Positions 53,951 to 63,189 of a stretch of DNA of 64,000 nucleotides are shown here, piece after piece. Source of the DNA: Verrucomicrobiaceae bacterium (GTDB lineage: Bacteria; Verrucomicrobiota; Verrucomicrobiia; Verrucomicrobiales; DEV007); assembly GCA_004211885.1 (NCBI GenBank), contig SHBV01000002.1:50735-114734 (forward strand), read 5' to 3'. Below the pieces are notes generated by a model. It saw only the letters and a program-made list of their open reading frames with translations. It made no database searches and was not told the origin of the DNA. Within the stretch, counting starts at the first letter, position 1. Every line of letters starts with the position of its first letter. The translations under genes were made by a program, and so were the position numbers.

Positions 53951-54841
53951 TCACAAAATATTGGCTAAAGTGGACCCCATTTCGGATGGAGTTTCGGCTA
54001 CAGCGATACCTGCTTCTCTCAGAGCTTCCTTTTTTGCCGAAGCAGTTCCTTTTCCACCCGAAATAATGGCTCCAGCATGACCCATTCGTCGTCCAGGAGG
54101 AGCCGTTGCTCCAGCGATGAAGGCAGCTATGGGCTTATTGCAGTTTTCTTTGGCCCAGGCCGCAGCTTCTTCCTCAGCGCTACCTCCAATCTCACCAATC
54201 ATGATTATTGAGTCAGTCTCTGGGTCATCATTAAACAGTTTCAGAATGTCCAAATGACTAGTCCCATTGATCGGGTCTCCTCCAATTCCAACACAAGTGC
54301 TCTGACCGAGCCCAAGAAGAGTTGTTTGCCAAACAGCTTCATAGGTCAGTGTTCCAGAACGAGAGACAACCCCAACCGAACCCTTTTTGTGAATATATCC
54401 TGGGGCTATACCAATACGGCATCCTCCAGAGGATTCGGGCCCATCTCCAGGCGTTACAATTCCAGGACAATTTGGCCCGATGAGTCTGGAATGACTACCT
54501 TCCATCATTGAGCGAACTCGCATCATGTCTGCAACAGGTATGCCTTCGGTAATTGCTACAATGAGGTCCATGCCAGCATCTACAGATTCCATAATAGCAT
54601 CACCAGCAAATGCAGGAGGAACAAAGATTGCCGAAACTTTTGCTCCTGTTTCATTCATGGCTTCATCTACGGTGTCAAATATTGGAACTTTGGATTCAAA
54701 GACCTGCCCTCCCTTGCCTGGAGTCACTCCTGCAACTATTTGGGTTCCGTATTCTAAGCTAAGCTGAGAATGCGTAGCTCCAAATCCACCGGTAATCCCT
54801 TGTATAAGAACTTTTGTATCTGGTTGCACTAAGATAGACAT
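53951..54841 (-). CDS. sucD: Succinate--CoA ligase, alpha subunit
   Basis: 296 residues (E. coli 289). CoA-binding N-terminus [60 protein letters not shown] and the phosphohistidine motif [16 protein letters not shown]. It makes succinate and a nucleoside triphosphate from succinyl-CoA. It follows the queD-like gene by 12 nt; sucC lies beyond that. Confidence 0.96.
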   Translation of the reverse strand: MSILVQPDTKVLIQGITGGFGATHSQLSLEYGTQIVAGVTPGKGGQVFESKVPIFDTVDEAMNETGAKVSAIFVPPAFAGDAIMESVDAGMDLIVAITEGIPVADMMRVRSMMEGSHSRLIGPNCPGIVTPGDGPESSGGCRIGIAPGYIHKKGSVGVVSRSGTLTYEAVWQTTLLGLGQSTCVGIGGDPINGTSHLDILKLFNDDPETDSIIMIGEIGGSAEEEAAAWAKENCNKPIAAFIAGATAPPGRRMGHAGAIISGGKGTASAKKEALREAGIAVAETPSEMGSTLANIL

Positions 54842-54853
54842 AGTAAACGGTTA

Positions 54854-55390
54854 TTATAGATTGTTAATTGAAAGGTCAGAACGGTTCCACCAATGATCGG
54901 TACCACTGGGCAAGAATTTAGTTATATCAGCACAGTTAAATCTAACGGCATTAGTTGGGGTTTCTTGAATTTGTAGCCCAACACAAATTAAATCTTCTTC
55001 CTTAGTTTTAAGAAAAGAGCTTAGTTTTGCATAGTAGCAAGCAGATCTGATTTCGGTTGTAGGGTCACCAGGTGTAATGAGAAGCCGAGATAAAAGATCC
55101 GGTTCATTTTCTTTAAAATATTCAATGATAGGATCTTTTGAACTGACATGAAAGCTATGGTCTACTGATTCATCAATCCAATCAAACCAAAGGCCTTTCG
55201 CTTCTTCAAATTCGACAAGCATATTAGTATCAGTATCAAGTTTCCGATTTTTATTACTGGCAATTTCAACAGTCACCACTTCATCATGTCCATGCGGAAT
55301 CTTACAATTCGGGGCTGCTCCACTGATGAGCCGATGTCCCATCGAGTAGCGACGTGAAAAGCGAAGAATAATGTCGTGATTGTCGGTCAA
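54854..55390 (-). CDS. 6-pyruvoyltetrahydropterin synthase / QueD-like protein
   Basis: 178 residues from a TTG start. Zinc and catalytic residues: His19 (MGHRL), Cys29 with His33 and His35 (CKIPHGHD), and the substrate Glu in QIQETPTNAVRF. This is the T-fold QueD/PTPS family, which makes 6-carboxytetrahydropterin for queuosine and related 7-deazaguanines, or tetrahydropterins. It is longer than typical QueD (about 120) because of extra segments near residues 60-100. It sits between sucC and sucD on their strand (39-nt and 12-nt gaps), which is unusual. No other queuosine gene is in the window. Confidence 0.82.
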   Translation of the reverse strand: MTDNHDIILRFSRRYSMGHRLISGAAPNCKIPHGHDEVVTVEIASNKNRKLDTDTNMLVEFEEAKGLWFDWIDESVDHSFHVSSKDPIIEYFKENEPDLLSRLLITPGDPTTEIRSACYYAKLSSFLKTKEEDLICVGLQIQETPTNAVRFNCADITKFLPSGTDHWWNRSDLSINNL

Positions 55391-55429
55391 TTTAAAGGAT
55401 TCTAAATTAAATTTATTGATTTCTAATGA

Positions 55430-56611
55430 TCAGAGTTTGATGGCTTGGACAGCTTTTTCGGCGGCATCAGATAGATCATCAGCTGCGATTAAATTGACTC
55501 CGGAATTTGCCAGCGTTTGTTTCCCAGCTTCTACATTATTGCCTTCGAGGCGCACTACTAACGGAATGCTTAAGTCCACTTGTTTGCATGCTCCAACAAT
55601 TCCATTTGCGATCACATCACAATCCATTATTCCACCGAAAATATTGACCAGAATGCCTTTCACATTTGGGTCTCCTAAAATGATTTTGAAAGCATTTGTG
55701 ACTTGTTCCTCGGTTGCACCTCCACCCACATCTAAAAAGTTAGCTGGCTCCCCGCCAAAATGTTTGATGATGTCCATGGTTGCCATTGCTAGCCCGGCAC
55801 CATTTACCAAACACGCGATATTGCCATCAAGACCGATATAATTCAGGCCAAATTCTGAGGCTGCAACTTCTCTCGGATCTTCTTCCGAAGGGTCGCGCAA
55901 TGCTTCAATTTCAGGTTGTCTATAAAGAGCATTATCATCGAAACCAAATTTTGCATCTAGTGCAAGAACTTGATTATCAGGTGTTGTAACTAAAGGATTA
56001 ATTTCAACTAATGAGCAATCGCATGATAAGAAAAGCTTATAGAGAGATTTTAATAGCTTTCCAAACTGTTTGGCTGTGTCTCCAGCAAAACCAAGATTAG
56101 ATGAGATTTTTCGAATCTCATAAGGCTGTAGTCCGGCTAAGGGATGTATGGTTTCGCGAATGATTTTTTCGGGAGTTTTTTCAGCTACTTCTTCAATGTT
56201 TACTCCACCTTCAGTAGAAGCTACGATCACGGGTGCACAGTTTTCTCTGTCCATCAATATCGCCAGGTAATATTCTTTTGAAATGTCCACGGCTTGAGCA
56301 ACCATGACTTTGTTAACGACTTTACCTGAATCACCTGTCTGATGTGTTACCAAAACCTGACCGATCATTTGGCTGGCAATTGTTCCAATTTCTTCTGCAC
56401 TTTCAGATAAGTGCACTCCCCCTTCGAAGCCATTTTTAAAATTACCTTTACCTCGGCCACCTGCATGTATTTGAGCTTTTATTACTACTTGGCCTGATAA
56501 TTCTTCAGCAATTTGTTGAGCCCTTTCCGCCGTTTCAGCTACGTGTCCATTTGGTGAGGGCACGCTGAATTGTTCAAATAGCTGTTTGGCTTGGTATTCG
56601 TGTATATTCAT
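55430..56611 (-). CDS. sucC: Succinate--CoA ligase, beta subunit
   Basis: 393 residues (E. coli 388). ATP-grasp fold: [66 protein letters not shown] and [12 protein letters not shown]. Partner of sucD in the TCA-cycle enzyme. Separated from it by the queD-like gene. Confidence 0.96.
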   Translation of the reverse strand: MNIHEYQAKQLFEQFSVPSPNGHVAETAERAQQIAEELSGQVVIKAQIHAGGRGKGNFKNGFEGGVHLSESAEEIGTIASQMIGQVLVTHQTGDSGKVVNKVMVAQAVDISKEYYLAILMDRENCAPVIVASTEGGVNIEEVAEKTPEKIIRETIHPLAGLQPYEIRKISSNLGFAGDTAKQFGKLLKSLYKLFLSCDCSLVEINPLVTTPDNQVLALDAKFGFDDNALYRQPEIEALRDPSEEDPREVAASEFGLNYIGLDGNIACLVNGAGLAMATMDIIKHFGGEPANFLDVGGGATEEQVTNAFKIILGDPNVKGILVNIFGGIMDCDVIANGIVGACKQVDLSIPLVVRLEGNNVEAGKQTLANSGVNLIAADDLSDAAEKAVQAIKL

Positions 56612-56660
56612 TCCTTGGTTCTTGAAGCGATCGAAATCTTAGGGGGCCTAATACCAGCGG

Positions 56661-57389
56661 TCAAGGGGCGGCTCCACAAGTTTTGAATGAGCTTGGCATT
56701 GGAGCTTCCCATTTTCCAACTCCTTCCAGCGACATTCGGTGACAATGTAACGCTTGGCGGGGCAGGATTAGCTCAGATTCTAATTCTTTAGTCCATCCGT
56801 TTTTTATAAATTCAAGATAACAGTTTCCATTCACGCCATATATTTTATCTCCAACAATAGGAAGATTAACATGTAATGAGTGAACTCGGATCTGATGCAT
56901 TCGGCCGGTTTCAGGCCTTACTTTCAACAAGGAAAAGGACTTGAGTTCTTCTATCAATTCAAATTTAGTGATACTTGGTTTTCCGTCAGGATGAGGAATT
57001 TGCTTAACCCATATTTTTGATTTCTCAACTTCACCTGCTCTTAAAATAGGAGCCTTTACTGTAAACTTATTTTCTTTGGGTGCTCCGTGAACTAGTGCTA
57101 AATATTCTTTTGTAATTTTATGTTCCTGCATGGCAATACCAAATTGTCTGGCTGTAGCTTTATTTTTTGCTACAATCACAACACCACTAGTCTCTCTGTC
57201 TAATCGATTAATAATCGATAATTTTGCTCCGTTCGCGATATCATATGCTAAGAGGTCTTTGATACCATCTAATAGCGTTGGTGGGTTGTCTGGAACGCTA
57301 GGATGAACGAGTAGTGGGGCAGGCTTATTTACAACAATATAATCCTCAGTTTCACTGAGCACATCAAAGTTTGTATTATTTACAATCAC
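56661..57389 (-). CDS. RluA-family 23S/tRNA pseudouridine synthase
   Basis: 242 residues with a GTG start. Conserved catalytic block NRLDRETSGVVIVAKN (catalytic Asp), EYLALVHG, LKVRPETGRMHQIRVH and LPIVGDKIYG. No S4 domain is seen, so it is a short RluA-type enzyme. It converts uridine to pseudouridine in an RNA that cannot be named from this sequence. Ends at TGA 50 nt before sucC. Confidence 0.9.
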   Translation of the reverse strand: MIVNNTNFDVLSETEDYIVVNKPAPLLVHPSVPDNPPTLLDGIKDLLAYDIANGAKLSIINRLDRETSGVVIVAKNKATARQFGIAMQEHKITKEYLALVHGAPKENKFTVKAPILRAGEVEKSKIWVKQIPHPDGKPSITKFELIEELKSFSLLKVRPETGRMHQIRVHSLHVNLPIVGDKIYGVNGNCYLEFIKNGWTKELESELILPRQALHCHRMSLEGVGKWEAPMPSSFKTCGAAP

Positions 57390-57442
57390 ACTGGTTCATT
57401 TGTGGGATTGAACGGCATAACCGCGAAAACTTTATAATGAAT

Positions 57443-57712
57443 TTAATCTTCCGATTCCTCGTTCTTTAGATAATCCGAAACGTTTTGTAATGCGTCAATT
57501 AGTTCCTGCAAGCTTTCTTCAGGAACCATTATGGTGTCGCGTCTTCCTCTAACATCTTCTGTAATTTTAAGAAAACGTCCACGATCATTCGCTTTTAGAT
57601 CAACAAAAAAAACTTTACGGTCGGAGAATATTTTTTCTGTATAAAGTGGTTCGTCGCGTCGGCGCCTGTAACCGCCACTGTTACCTTCTTCTTCTTCTTC
57701 TTCTTCAAACAT
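57443..57712 (-). CDS. PUR-alpha-like nucleic-acid-binding protein (DUF3276)
   Basis: 89 residues. After an acidic, Glu-rich N-terminus and a basic patch (GGYRRRRDEP), the sequence FSDRKVFFVDLKANDRGRFLKITEDVRGRRDTIMVPEESLQELIDAL is the single PUR repeat of bacterial DUF3276 proteins, known from Bacteroidota, Spirochaetota and PVC bacteria (BpuR is the studied example). It binds single-stranded DNA or RNA. The seven Glu codons arise from an uninterrupted GAA repeat. Confidence 0.85.
   Translation of the reverse strand: MFEEEEEEEGNSGGYRRRRDEPLYTEKIFSDRKVFFVDLKANDRGRFLKITEDVRGRRDTIMVPEESLQELIDALQNVSDYLKNEESED
57685..57706. repeat. CTT/GAA microsatellite in the PUR gene
   Basis: Seven copies of CTT (GAA on the coding strand) encode the run of Glu residues at the PUR N-terminus. 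Slippage would change only the number of Glu residues. Confidence 0.9.
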
Positions 57713-57839
57713 ACCAAGTATGGGCTTTCCTCTATTGTTTAATTATCTGGATTGGGGTGAGAATGCTAATACTTTATAATATCTTCGCAAGTATCAATTC
57801 ATCATTTTATTATTTGGCCAAATAAATGTGGTAAAGAGA

Positions 57840-58805
57840 TTACGAAGTAATGCCACAGGAATGACGAGCTCTTTTTAATGTGGCTGAGGCCACTTCCCTC
57901 GCTCGGGTAGCACCCTCTTTAAGAATATTTTCAATGTATTGAGGATCCTCACAGAGTTCTTTTCTTCTTGCGCGCATTGGTTCAAAATATTCCCAAAAAG
58001 CTTCAAACAAACGTTTTTTAAAGTCTCCATAACCGACGCCTCCTTGCAAAAAATTATCTTTCATTTCTTCTAATTGTTGATCCGATGCTACTAGGCCAAA
58101 CAGATCTAAAATAATGGAGTCCGATGGATCCTTAGGATCTTCGACTGGCGTCGAGTCAGTCATGATCGACATAATTTTTTTTCTTGTAGTTTTTTCCGTA
58201 CCAAATATCTCCAAAATATTTCCATAACTTTTACTCATTTTTTGTCCGTCTAGCCCAGGGACTCGCGCTTTGTCTTTTCGGATTTTTGGTTCAGGAATAA
58301 CAAAGACATCACCGTAAAGGTTATTGAATTTAGTAGCTATGTCACGAGTCACTTCCAGATGTTGTTTTTGATCATCACCTACAGGAACAACATTGCTATC
58401 GTAGATGAGAATGTCTGCTGCCATTAATACCGGATAAGCAAATAGACCATGAGTTGCTTCAAGACCACGTTCTGTTTTATCTTTATAAGAATGGCAACGA
58501 TTCAAAAACCCCATTGGAGTCACAGTACTTAACAGCCAAGATAATTCAGTTACTTCTGGGACATCAGATTGTTTAAAAAAAACTGCCTTGTTGGGGTCTA
58601 AACCACAAGCGAGAAAATCAATCGCCACGTTGCTTACATTTTCTTTCAATGCCTTAGGGTCTTGAACAGTTGTCAATGAATGATAGTCCGCAATGAAATA
58701 GAAGGCCTCTCCTTCTTCTTGTAGACGTATAGAAGGCTCCATCATGCCGAAGAAGTTTCCCACATGCAGTCTGCCGCTTGGTTGAATGCCGGATAGAATA
58801 CGCAT
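57840..58805 (-). CDS. trpS: Tryptophan--tRNA ligase
   Basis: 321 residues. Class I synthetase motifs: SGIQPSGRLHVGNFFGMM (HIGH region), AYPVLMAADILIYDSNVVPVGDDQKQHLE and GLDGQKMSKSYGN (KMSKS). It charges tRNA-Trp. Divergent from the sigma-factor gene across a 409-nt gap. Confidence 0.96.
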   Translation of the reverse strand: MRILSGIQPSGRLHVGNFFGMMEPSIRLQEEGEAFYFIADYHSLTTVQDPKALKENVSNVAIDFLACGLDPNKAVFFKQSDVPEVTELSWLLSTVTPMGFLNRCHSYKDKTERGLEATHGLFAYPVLMAADILIYDSNVVPVGDDQKQHLEVTRDIATKFNNLYGDVFVIPEPKIRKDKARVPGLDGQKMSKSYGNILEIFGTEKTTRKKIMSIMTDSTPVEDPKDPSDSIILDLFGLVASDQQLEEMKDNFLQGGVGYGDFKKRLFEAFWEYFEPMRARRKELCEDPQYIENILKEGATRAREVASATLKRARHSCGITS

Positions 58806-59214
58806 TTATCTTATAGGGTTATGATCCAGACCATATTTAAAGTGTCAAGTTTAGTACTTCACACAAAATAAAGATATAACTAGTCCAATTAGGCTTCATT
58901 TTTCATTCACTATGAATTTTAGGACAGAGTAATATCTAGTGAAGAAATATAAGAATAGTATTGGAGAATTATCGAGATTGATGATCTGGAGGAGCTAATT
59001 TTCCAATTATTAGTGAAAAAACATTATTAATGAGTTTTTTATTTCTATTTGATCTAAAGCATTGATCTTAATAGTTGTAGAATTCTGGTAACTAAAAAAT
59101 AGTGATTAGTTTGTGACCTTTGATGGGGTTAATGACATCTAAATAGTGAGTAAGGTTAATTATATGATAATTGATTTTACAATCCATTCAGGGACAGCCT
59201 CATAATAATCTGCC
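58806..59214. other. 409-nt intergenic gap, no gene or clear promoter seen
   Basis: AT-rich space between the divergent trpS and ECF sigma-factor genes. I see no tRNA, no open frame of note and no strong -35/-10 pair. AAATAGTGA occurs twice about 55 nt apart (near 59,097 and 59,141), which may be chance. Both promoters are expected here. Confidence 0.6.
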
Positions 59215-59793
59215 GTGGATGCGTTAACTGATGATGAATTGGTTGCTCGGTGTAAGACTGAGTTGCCGTATAACGTTACTGCATACCGAGAATTATTGAG
59301 GCGTCATGAACCTTTAGTCTATAGAAGTTGTTTAAAAATGCTCGGTTCTGTTCAAGATGCTGAAGAAGCTTGCCAAGATGCATTCTTGCAGGTCTTCCAT
59401 AAGATTGAGCAATTCGAGGGGCGTTCAGCTTTTAAAACTTGGCTTTATCGTATCGTCTATAACCGTTGCATAGAAACTCGTAGAAGAGATGCCCGCCGCA
59501 GTGAGAATCATGCGAAGCTGGTAGAAGAAATAACACAGGATGAAATTTCACGTGAAGATCCTGATATGCAAAATGAACTCACCGGAAAAGTCCATGAAGT
59601 TATTGCTAAGATGAGCGGAGAAGATTGTCGCCTCGTGACACTTAGATATGTTTCTGGGCTAAGCCTTCAGGAAATAGCCGATGTTCTTGAAATCGGATTG
59701 AGCGCTACTAAGATGCGGTTATATCGTGCGCAGGAGAAATTTAAAGAAATTTATAATGATTTGGATACTGGGGAGGAGGCAGAAGAGGGATGA
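59215..59793 (+). CDS. ECF-type RNA polymerase sigma factor
   Basis: 192 residues with a GTG start. Region 2: LRRHEPLVYRSCLKMLGSVQDAEEACQDAFLQVFHKIEQFEGRSAFKTWLYRIVYNRCIETRRRDARR (read in parts). Region 4: RLVTLRYVSGLSLQEIADVLEIGLSATKMRLYRAQEKFKE. It directs RNA polymerase to a stress or envelope regulon. Its stop overlaps the next start by 4 nt (ATGA), so the partner is co-translated. Confidence 0.93.
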   Translation: MDALTDDELVARCKTELPYNVTAYRELLRRHEPLVYRSCLKMLGSVQDAEEACQDAFLQVFHKIEQFEGRSAFKTWLYRIVYNRCIETRRRDARRSENHAKLVEEITQDEISREDPDMQNELTGKVHEVIAKMSGEDCRLVTLRYVSGLSLQEIADVLEIGLSATKMRLYRAQEKFKEIYNDLDTGEEAEEG

Positions 59794-60125
59794 TAAGTGA
59801 TGCACAATTTCTTGAGCAGGATGCGCAAATCTTAGATATTTTTAAGGAGGAAGGTTCATCTCTAGATAGTGTTGGTGTTGGTTCTGAAGCGGAGACGGAG
59901 CCGCGAGATTTAACTATTGAAGATTTAAGAAGAATTGACCGGATCGTTCAAAAAGCAAAATTTAGTGTCGTAGCTAAACATTCCATTAGTTTTTTATTCA
60001 AAACGATTGGAGTAGGCGTATCTGAATTGGCTTTAGCGTTTATTGGTGCCACTAAAAGTGCAAATTTAACTAGATCATCAGTGGAAACCGAAGAGCATAA
60101 AAATGAGCGTGTTGATAATGCATAA
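59790..60125 (+). CDS. Small unknown protein coupled to the ECF sigma factor
   Basis: 111 residues, overlapping the sigma-factor gene by 4 nt. The N-terminal half is acidic; residues about 65-90 (HSISFLFKTIGVGVSELALAFIGA) form one hydrophobic, perhaps membrane-associated helix. The position is that of an anti-sigma factor, but no zinc-finger or known anti-sigma motif is visible. Confidence 0.65.
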   Translation: MISDAQFLEQDAQILDIFKEEGSSLDSVGVGSEAETEPRDLTIEDLRRIDRIVQKAKFSVVAKHSISFLFKTIGVGVSELALAFIGATKSANLTRSSVETEEHKNERVDNA

Positions 60126-60148
60126 TTGATTTAACCTTAATAAGACGA

Positions 60149-61093
60149 ATGATGACATTGCTTGCCCAAGCCGCACAAGGGACTAGTCCAACTGATGGTT
60201 CAGAGAACCAGAAGAGTTGGGTGGATTCTCTATTAGTTCAGTTGAATCAAATGGTTGATGAATTTACGGCTTTCATACCGAAATTACTGACTGCTATTAT
60301 TCTTTTATTAGTTGGAGTAATTATTTCAACGCTCGTAGCACGAGGAACACGGTTCCTTTTAGAAAAGTTTGGAGGTCTGCTAAAAGAGAAATTTGCAAAT
60401 AACCCAATTATACTGAGATCCGGTTTTTCGGGAATGTTTGTTCGTGCAAATACCTATGCGCCTTTTTCAATTATTGTCAGTAAGAGCCTATTTTGGGTTC
60501 TTATAATCATGTTCTTAAGTTCTTCTGCTCGTTCACTTGGACTTGAGCAGATTTCAGCACCCCTGAGTGGTTTAGTGAGTTTCTTGCCTCAGGCCATTAC
60601 AGCTCTGATTATATCGGTGGCTGGTTTCATTATAGGTGACCTTGTCAGAGGCTTTGTCATTAATGGAGCCAAGAGAGTAGGCCTCGACTATGCTGGAGCT
60701 TTGGCGAACCTCGTCTATGCCTTCATACTGGTTCTGGTCATGACCATAGCTATCGATACTTTGGGCGTAGATACTACTCTTATCCGGCATACTGTTGAGA
60801 TTTTGTTACTTGGAGCTGCCATCGCTACGTCCCTTGCCCTTGGACTTGGGATGCGTCCATTAGCCCAAAACATTGTTTCTGGAGTCTATGCTAGAGATCT
60901 TTATCCGGTCGGCACAAAAATAAAATTCAAGGGCAATGAAGAGCTCGAAGGCAAAGTGGTATCCGTAGGTCCAATAACAACTCAAATAGAGACAGCTTTG
61001 AATAATTCAGTGAATATTCCCAATAGTTCAATTGTTGGGGAGATTGTTGAGGCTGAAAAAAATAAAATTAGTGATGTAGGCGATTCCGAATAG
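60149..61093 (+). CDS. Mechanosensitive-channel-like (MscS/CmpX-type) membrane protein
   Basis: 314 residues (ATG at 60149 or 60152). About five to six transmembrane helices, the last ones VYAFILVLVMTIAIDTLG and LLLGAAIATSLALGLGMRPLAQNIVSGVYARDLYPVGTKIKFKG, where the MscS-like pore helix meets a short beta domain. Length and topology fit the CmpX type rather than classic MscS. It probably lets ions out under hypo-osmotic stress. It follows the sigma-factor pair by 23 nt and may be part of its regulon. Confidence 0.8.
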   Translation: MMTLLAQAAQGTSPTDGSENQKSWVDSLLVQLNQMVDEFTAFIPKLLTAIILLLVGVIISTLVARGTRFLLEKFGGLLKEKFANNPIILRSGFSGMFVRANTYAPFSIIVSKSLFWVLIIMFLSSSARSLGLEQISAPLSGLVSFLPQAITALIISVAGFIIGDLVRGFVINGAKRVGLDYAGALANLVYAFILVLVMTIAIDTLGVDTTLIRHTVEILLLGAAIATSLALGLGMRPLAQNIVSGVYARDLYPVGTKIKFKGNEELEGKVVSVGPITTQIETALNNSVNIPNSSIVGEIVEAEKNKISDVGDSE

Positions 61094-61108
61094 ATCGGGA
61101 ATGTAATC

Positions 61109-62455
61109 CTAAGGTTCTTGAACACATGGAACGATTATCGCTTCACTCATACCATGGATAATTTTTTTATCTGAAGGAACTAGGGTTGCCATGACGCCTC
61201 CAAGTTCTGCCCTGCAATTTGAGGAGTTTTCTTCACTTAAAAAATAGTATGGACAGATCCTTGCTCTTACATCAATTGATTGACTCTTTTCCATCGCCTC
61301 ATCCCAATAGCTATGTTTAAAGACACGAGCTTTTTTGAATCTTTGCATAATCCATGGCCTGTTAGGAAAATCACTTATGGCTAATTCAATGGCCTCTTTC
61401 CATTCATTTGCAGGCATGTCGCTACCAATTCGAACGCTACGACTTCCCCAAGCTAATTCTGAGAACCCACTAATTTTCATAACTAAATTTCTTTCCTTTT
61501 GCGAAAACTTAGCAAGTTGATGCCAATCATTGATACCTAAATTTGGCAATTCTGCATGATGGGGTATTGGGCTCGGGTCTATTATCCAGCTGAAGGGAAA
61601 ATAATCCGATAATCGTTTTAAATGGTTTTGCCTTATTTGCGCTGCCCAGTAATTTAGCAAAGGTCGTGAATGAAACAAAGCACTCCACATTTTTTCTTCC
61701 ATGTATGGTTTGAAAGGAGGCGTAATGTCTATTTTGCTATTAGCTACGGCTTCAAATAAATTATTGGCTGAGGGTATATTCTGAAGATCAAAAAGCTCAA
61801 AGAAACGATAAATATTCCGATCGGTTATTTGGTACGTTTCTGCATCGAGAACATTAAAATTGATTGAAGTAAAACGATTATTGAGCTCTTCAGATAACCA
61901 TTCCATTTCAGGTCGGTATTCAGAGGATTCTTGACTTATCAGGATATCGGCTCCTAGCGGTAGAATAGAGGCAAAGCCATCCAACATCCCCGTTGAAGTA
62001 CCTAAAACATCATAACCTAAAGATGAGTAGGTTTGGTTCAACCAGGCCGTAAGGCCGATTCCTCCAGGAACACTGTCAAGTTCTGTGATTGCAAAACCTT
62101 CCTCAGTCCATATTAAATCAGGGCGAATAATTCTAGGTAAGGAGTTGCTAAAGCTTTTATGGCGACCCTTTTCAATTAAGTCGGCAGGTTTACCTGCATC
62201 AAGATAAGAGCACACCCAGTCTGGCGCTTTGTTTTTGACGCTTTGATTATAAATAGTGTTCGCAGCTTTAAGAAAATTAGCCAATAGATGGCCGAGTGAA
62301 TTGAGTTCTTTTGTGATTTTCTTGGGTAGAGCAAGTGGCTCGGAGGATATTCTCCATTTCTTATTTGCAAAGAGACCTGATTTCGGAAAAGCCTTTCGAA
62401 TGGTGTTAATCCGTTCCTTGTCAGTGACACTGGAAGTTGCCCCCATTTTTGTCAT
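61109..62455 (-). CDS. ATP-grasp-like protein, unknown substrate
   Basis: 448 residues. RPDLIWTEEGFAITELDSVPGGIGLTAWLNQTY (two parts) and VMKISGFSELAWGSRSVRIG have the feel of ATP-grasp enzymes related to glutathionylspermidine synthetase, with a Glu-Leu-Asp/Asn-Ser-x-P block. The phosphate-binding lysine may be Lys in LVMKISG. No named family can be assigned with confidence. It converges with the channel gene (15-nt gap). Confidence 0.5.
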   Translation of the reverse strand: MTKMGATSSVTDKERINTIRKAFPKSGLFANKKWRISSEPLALPKKITKELNSLGHLLANFLKAANTIYNQSVKNKAPDWVCSYLDAGKPADLIEKGRHKSFSNSLPRIIRPDLIWTEEGFAITELDSVPGGIGLTAWLNQTYSSLGYDVLGTSTGMLDGFASILPLGADILISQESSEYRPEMEWLSEELNNRFTSINFNVLDAETYQITDRNIYRFFELFDLQNIPSANNLFEAVANSKIDITPPFKPYMEEKMWSALFHSRPLLNYWAAQIRQNHLKRLSDYFPFSWIIDPSPIPHHAELPNLGINDWHQLAKFSQKERNLVMKISGFSELAWGSRSVRIGSDMPANEWKEAIELAISDFPNRPWIMQRFKKARVFKHSYWDEAMEKSQSIDVRARICPYYFLSEENSSNCRAELGGVMATLVPSDKKIIHGMSEAIIVPCVQEP

Positions 62456-62486
62456 TTTTACGTGATAATTAATGTATAGAAGTTCA

Positions 62487-63086
62487 TCACTTCATGCTTC
62501 GCAAAGCAGCACGAATTAACTCATCAGAATTAATTGGATCTGTGTTTGAATCTGCAATTTTATTGACTGCTTTAATTGCTTCACTTTGTTTATAACCAAG
62601 AGAAATTAGTGCGAGTACTGCGTCATTAATGATTCCTTTTTCTCCATGAGCTTCTTCTTTAGCTGCGGTCCAGACTGCCGTGACGCCAACCTTATCTTTT
62701 AATTCAAGAATTATACGCTCAGCTGTTTTTTTCCCTAGGCCACTTATTTTTGAGAGAATGGGAGTGTCCCCATGAATTACAGCATTCTTAAACTGGTCAA
62801 CGGACATCCCACTTAATACCGCTAGTCCAAGTTTTGGCCCAATGCCAGACACGCGAGTTATTAGTAAACGGAACAAGTCCCGTTCGTCATTAGTAGCAAA
62901 GCCATAAAGTGTCTGTTCTTGTTCACGGACGTGAAAATGAATTAGCATACGGACCTTTTCTCCTATAGGAGGCATCGTATCGCTTGTGGAAAGTGGCACT
63001 AAAACTTCATAGCCTAATCCGCTAACATCGATAGTTAATCTTCCAGGAAGAAGTTCTGCGAGACAACCGTCCAGATAAGTGATCAT
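62487..63086 (-). CDS. ruvA: Holliday junction branch migration protein RuvA
   Basis: 199 residues from the ATG at 63086 (the frame is open to 63122, but MITYLDGCLAELLPGRLTIDVSGLGYEV is the normal start). OB fold, then helix-hairpin-helix pairs VSGIGPKLGLAVLSGM and ISGLGKKTAERIILELKDK, and the C-terminal domain III (VLALISLGYKQSEAIKAV). It holds the Holliday junction for the RuvB motor; ruvB is not in the window. Confidence 0.95.
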   Translation of the reverse strand: MITYLDGCLAELLPGRLTIDVSGLGYEVLVPLSTSDTMPPIGEKVRMLIHFHVREQEQTLYGFATNDERDLFRLLITRVSGIGPKLGLAVLSGMSVDQFKNAVIHGDTPILSKISGLGKKTAERIILELKDKVGVTAVWTAAKEEAHGEKGIINDAVLALISLGYKQSEAIKAVNKIADSNTDPINSDELIRAALRSMK

Positions 63087-63189
63087 AATATTAAAAAGAA
63101 AGGAGCAATAAGAATATCGCAATAACCTTTTTAAAATTCATTCAATGTCCCATCCTGATCATAAGCACATTAATGTGGAAATTTAGTCC

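Noticed and set aside
56640..56663. UUAGG-CCC-CCUAA hairpin after the RluA-type stop TGA
   Set aside because: No G in the loop and no conserved downstream frame; probably a weak structure between genes.
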